Source of the DNA: Actinomycetota bacterium
Lineage (GTDB): Bacteria; Actinomycetota; Thermoleophilia; Gaiellales; Gaiellaceae
DNA: 9,212 bases
Assembly: GCA_019236545.1 (NCBI GenBank)
Contig: JAFAIV010000081.1
Span: forward strand, 1 to 9,212
Reading direction: 5' to 3'
Below are positions 7,132-9,212 of the stretch, piece by piece. A program made the position numbers and the translations under genes. The notes below the pieces were generated by a model. It searched no databases and was not told where the DNA came from. It saw only the letters and a list, made by a program, of their open reading frames with translations. Position 1 is the stretch's first letter. The number at the start of each line of letters is the position of its first letter.

Positions 7132-8799
7132 CTAGTGCCGCACTCGTGAGGCCCCCGTGAGAGGCGCGACGAGGTCGGAGACCCCGACCGCGGTCGTCGC
7201 CGACACGTGCACCTGGAAGTCGCCCTTCGCCGCGACCTTCACGCTCTGCGGCCCGGGCTGGAGCGACCCGCGGAGCAGCGTCGACACGACGATCCCGTTC
7301 CGGCGCTCGAGCGTCACGACCACCTGCGCCGCGCGCGTGAGGTTGAACGTCGCCGCGCCGGCCTTGAGCGCGAGCGCGCCGAGCGTGTCGTCGAGCGAGA
7401 ACGCCCGCTGCGCCGTCGTCGTCCGGTTCTGGTCGTCGGTCGCGGTGATTGTGAACGCCCACCTGCCCTCGGGCGCGCCGGCGCCGTTCCACGCGATCGA
7501 GTGGACTCCGGGCTGCTCGTCGTCCGCCGCGAGCATGACGGACGCGCCGCCTGGGCCGGTCAGCACGGCGCTCACGTGGGACGGGCGAACGAGCTTGTAC
7601 GAGAGCGTCTGCGCGTCGTTCACGCCGTCGCCGTTCGGCGAGAGGACGGCGGCCGCGGGCGGCGCCGCGTACACGCCGGCGTACGCGAGCACGAGGGCGT
7701 CCGAGATCGGCGCCTCGCCCGACCCCGACGGCCGCGTCAGGAGCGTCCCGTCGAACGCCATCTCCGCGGTCGGGCCGGTGCCGAGGCCTACCGCGGTCAC
7801 GGCGCCGAGCCGCGCGAGCGCGACGGCGAGCTCGTAGTTCGTCATGCCGACGCTGTAGGCGGGCGTGACGCCCTCGACGGTGACGAGCAGGATCCGCCCG
7901 TCCGCGAGCTGGCCGACGGCGCTGCGCGCGCTCCGGTTCCCGAGCGGCGTCGGGTCGAACGACTCGTTCGCGCGGAAGACGGGCTTGCCGGCGCTGACGA
8001 GGAGCGGGCCGCCGCCGATCGCCGACGCCATGCCGCTCCAGTCCGGCGTCAGCGTCAGCCGCACCTCGACCTGCTGCCCGGCGGGCGCCTCCTTCGTCAG
8101 CAGCGGCCCCTGCGTGTTGCGCGAGACGAGGACGGCGCCGCCCGGCGGGATCGGCGTGCTGCCGGCGCTCGTCACCTGGCTCACCGTCGCGGTCAGCGGC
8201 CGGCCCGCGTTCGCCGGCGGGAAGCTCGCGAAGACGTCCTCCACGACGGCGCCGCTCTCGACCGGGGTCGCCGGCCCGAACGCCGAGGTGTAGAGCGTCG
8301 AGCCGGCCTTCGACAGGTTGTTCACGTCGAGCGCGCGGCGCTGGCCCGAGCCTTGCCACGTCCCCTTGAAGGCGACGCGCGCCACGGTCAGCGTCCCGTC
8401 CGGTGTGAAGCCGACGGCGGAGCGCCCCGGCGCCGGCTCGGAGTCGAGCGCGCCGCCGCGCATGACGATCCCGCTCGGCAGCCCGGTCACCGCGTCGAAG
8501 GAGTCGCCGTTGACCGCCACCGTCGTCTCCGTCGCGCTCAGCCGCTTCTCGATGTCCGTCAGCTTCTCGGTCTGCGGCAGGAAGTCGTTCGAGAGGACGA
8601 GCTGGAGCGTGTAGAGCGACCCGTCCGGGCGCGGCGCCGTGACGACGTCGAGCACGACCGGCCCGCGCGGCGTGAAGTCGACCTCGCGCGTGAGCGTCAC
8701 GCCGGGCATGAGGTCGGTCGACGTCTGCGTCGTCTGCGCGGACGCCGACGACGCGAGCAGCGCGACGACCGCGACGACGATGAGCACCCTCCCCAGCAC
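7132..8799 (-). CDS. Secreted phosphodiester glycosidase (NAGPA/DUF2233-like) with FlgD/SPNGDG-type C-terminal domains
   Basis: This 555-residue protein starts with a clean signal peptide: MLGR, a hydrophobic core VLIVVAVVALLA, and a likely cleavage after ASA at 19-21. A NAGPA domain (PF09992 type) runs from about 85 to 378. It shows AVNGDSFD (95-102), IGGGPLLVSAGKPV (261-274), NRSARSAVGQLADGR (288-302) and MTNYELAVALARLGA (319-333). Family members cut sugar-phosphodiester bonds; the human one uncovers mannose 6-phosphate by removing GlcNAc. The usual LDGGGSSTM motif is replaced by LGTGPTAEM (339-347), so activity is doubtful or altered. Then comes SPNGDGVND (387-395), opening an FlgD-like Ig domain (to about 470), and a second beta-rich domain to the end. 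No LPXTG or lipobox is present. The GTG at 8799 gives the best signal peptide; a second GTG at 8787 would remove its charged start. The longer frame to 9165 overlaps mqnC and is not real. It follows mqnC by 20 bases and precedes dedA by 9. Confidence 0.88.
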   Translation of the reverse strand: MLGRVLIVVAVVALLASSASAQTTQTSTDLMPGVTLTREVDFTPRGPVVLDVVTAPRPDGSLYTLQLVLSNDFLPQTEKLTDIEKRLSATETTVAVNGDSFDAVTGLPSGIVMRGGALDSEPAPGRSAVGFTPDGTLTVARVAFKGTWQGSGQRRALDVNNLSKAGSTLYTSAFGPATPVESGAVVEDVFASFPPANAGRPLTATVSQVTSAGSTPIPPGGAVLVSRNTQGPLLTKEAPAGQQVEVRLTLTPDWSGMASAIGGGPLLVSAGKPVFRANESFDPTPLGNRSARSAVGQLADGRILLVTVEGVTPAYSVGMTNYELAVALARLGAVTAVGLGTGPTAEMAFDGTLLTRPSGSGEAPISDALVLAYAGVYAAPPAAAVLSPNGDGVNDAQTLSYKLVRPSHVSAVLTGPGGASVMLAADDEQPGVHSIAWNGAGAPEGRWAFTITATDDQNRTTTAQRAFSLDDTLGALALKAGAATFNLTRAAQVVVTLERRNGIVVSTLLRGSLQPGPQSVKVAAKGDFQVHVSATTAVGVSDLVAPLTGASRVRH

Positions 8800-8815
8800 G
8801 ACCCGGGAGGAGGGT
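8786..8815 (-). promoter_or_regulatory. Inverted repeat placing the glycosidase start codon in a loop
   Basis: On the - strand, ACCCTCC (8815-8809) and GGAGGGT (8792-8786) form a 7-bp perfect stem around a 16-base loop that contains the GTG start codon (8799-8797). No Shine-Dalgarno sequence precedes this GTG; instead the region before it is pyrimidine-rich (CCCTCCTCCC). The purine tract GGGGAGG sits after the start, directly against the second GTG at 8787. Initiation is likely coupled to the end of mqnC, which stops 20 bases upstream. Confidence 0.35.
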
Positions 8816-8819
8816 AGCC

Positions 8820-9212
8820 CTAGTTCCAGACGCGGACGTCGCGGTACAGCGTGTCGCGCTGGACCGGCGTCTTGCCGATGCTCTTGATCAGGTGGACGAG
8901 CTCCTCGGCGCTCGTCCGGTGCGTCGTGCCGGCCGCCGAGACGACGTTCTCCTCGATCATCACCGAGCCGAGGTCGTCGGCGCCGAAGCCGAGCGCGACC
9001 TGGCCGATCTTCTTGCCCTGCGTCACCCACGACGAGCCGATGTGCGGCACGTTGTCGAGGTAGAGCCGCGACACCGCCTGCGTGAGCAGGTAGTCGAACG
9101 ACGTCGGCCGGTTCTCCGCGGGGACGAGGTCGACGAGGCGGTTGCCGTCGTCCTGGAACGTCCACGAGAAGAAGGCGCGGAAGCCGCCGGTCTCGTCCTG
9201 CAGGTCGCGGAT
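8820..9212 (-). CDS. mqnC: Cyclic dehypoxanthine futalosine synthase MqnC, C-terminal end; 5' truncated by window edge
   Basis: The last 130 residues of MqnC are read in frame from base 9212 to a TAG at 8822-8820. MqnC is a radical SAM enzyme that cyclises dehypoxanthine futalosine in the futalosine route to menaquinone, the electron carrier of the membrane. The CxxxCxxC iron-sulfur motif lies outside the window. The C-terminal signature is strong: RDLQDETGGFRAFFSWTFQ (fragment residues 2-20), SRLYLDNVPHIGSSWVTQG (48-66), GADDLGSVMIEENVVSAAGT (77-96) and the terminal QRDTLY (118-123). SSWVTQG and the closing QRDTLY separate it from the paralogue MqnE, which has a different sequence after the LDN motif. 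It is the most upstream gene seen in the - strand run, 20 bases ahead of the glycosidase start. No other mqn gene is in the window. Confidence 0.93.
   Translation of the reverse strand: MRDLQDETGGFRAFFSWTFQDDGNRLVDLVPAENRPTSFDYLLTQAVSRLYLDNVPHIGSSWVTQGKKIGQVALGFGADDLGSVMIEENVVSAAGTTHRTSAEELVHLIKSIGKTPVQRDTLYRDVRVWN

Noticed and set aside
6473..8359. A 628-residue - strand frame across the glycosidase and DedA genes
   Set aside because: It is low-complexity, Arg-rich sequence in a shifted frame of two genes with clear motifs, so it is not a frameshifted or fused gene.
8800..9165. Upstream extension of the glycosidase frame to a start at 9165
   Set aside because: The added part is an Arg/Pro-rich shadow of mqnC, and the signal peptide begins properly at the GTG at 8799.

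Overview
The window is GC-rich (about 70% by eye) and densely coded, with many GTG starts and short gaps or overlaps between genes. An HRDC-tailed UvrD2-type helicase, a futalosine-pathway mqnC gene and this base composition together suggest an actinobacterium, possibly of the Thermoleophilia (Gaiella/Solirubrobacter-like) group. That placement is inference; the window holds no rRNA or other taxonomic marker.

Layout. On the + strand, the left edge carries the 3' end of a glutamine-hydrolysing asparagine synthase gene (1-393). Its stop overlaps by 4 bp the start of a DUF354 gene (390-1406), which encodes a putative GT-B-fold glycosyltransferase. A 156-bp convergent gap follows (1407-1562). It holds a hairpin that may be a terminator, and a lower-GC stretch that reads as protein on the - strand.

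Everything from 1563 to the right edge is on the - strand and packed like one operon. In transcription order it is: mqnC 3' end (9212-8820), a secreted phosphodiester glycosidase with FlgD/SPNGDG-like C-terminal domains (8799-7132), a DedA-family membrane protein (7122-6439), a DegT/StrS PLP-dependent sugar aminotransferase (6461-5373), a membrane-anchored PglF/WbpM-type nucleotide-sugar 4,6-dehydratase (5376-3439), and a UvrD2-like helicase (3389-1563). Gaps are 20, 9, -23, -4 and 49 bp. No room for an internal promoter is evident except perhaps before the helicase.

How the genes may work together. The dehydratase and aminotransferase form the standard pair that turns UDP-GlcNAc into a UDP-4-amino-4,6-dideoxy sugar, as in the first two steps of bacillosamine synthesis. 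DedA proteins include undecaprenyl-phosphate recyclers, and the exported NAGPA-domain protein belongs to a family that cuts sugar-phosphodiester bonds. These four genes could therefore serve one surface-glycan pathway, with the asparagine synthase and DUF354 genes possibly another part of the same island. mqnC (menaquinone synthesis) and the helicase look like housekeeping genes sharing the transcript.

The points most worth a second look are: a degenerate active-site-region motif in the glycosidase; hairpins enclosing the GTG start codons of both the glycosidase and the helicase; the helicase's lack of the tetracysteine module known from mycobacterial UvrD2; and the operon combination itself. 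I found no CRISPR array, tRNA, rRNA, insertion sequence or attachment site.
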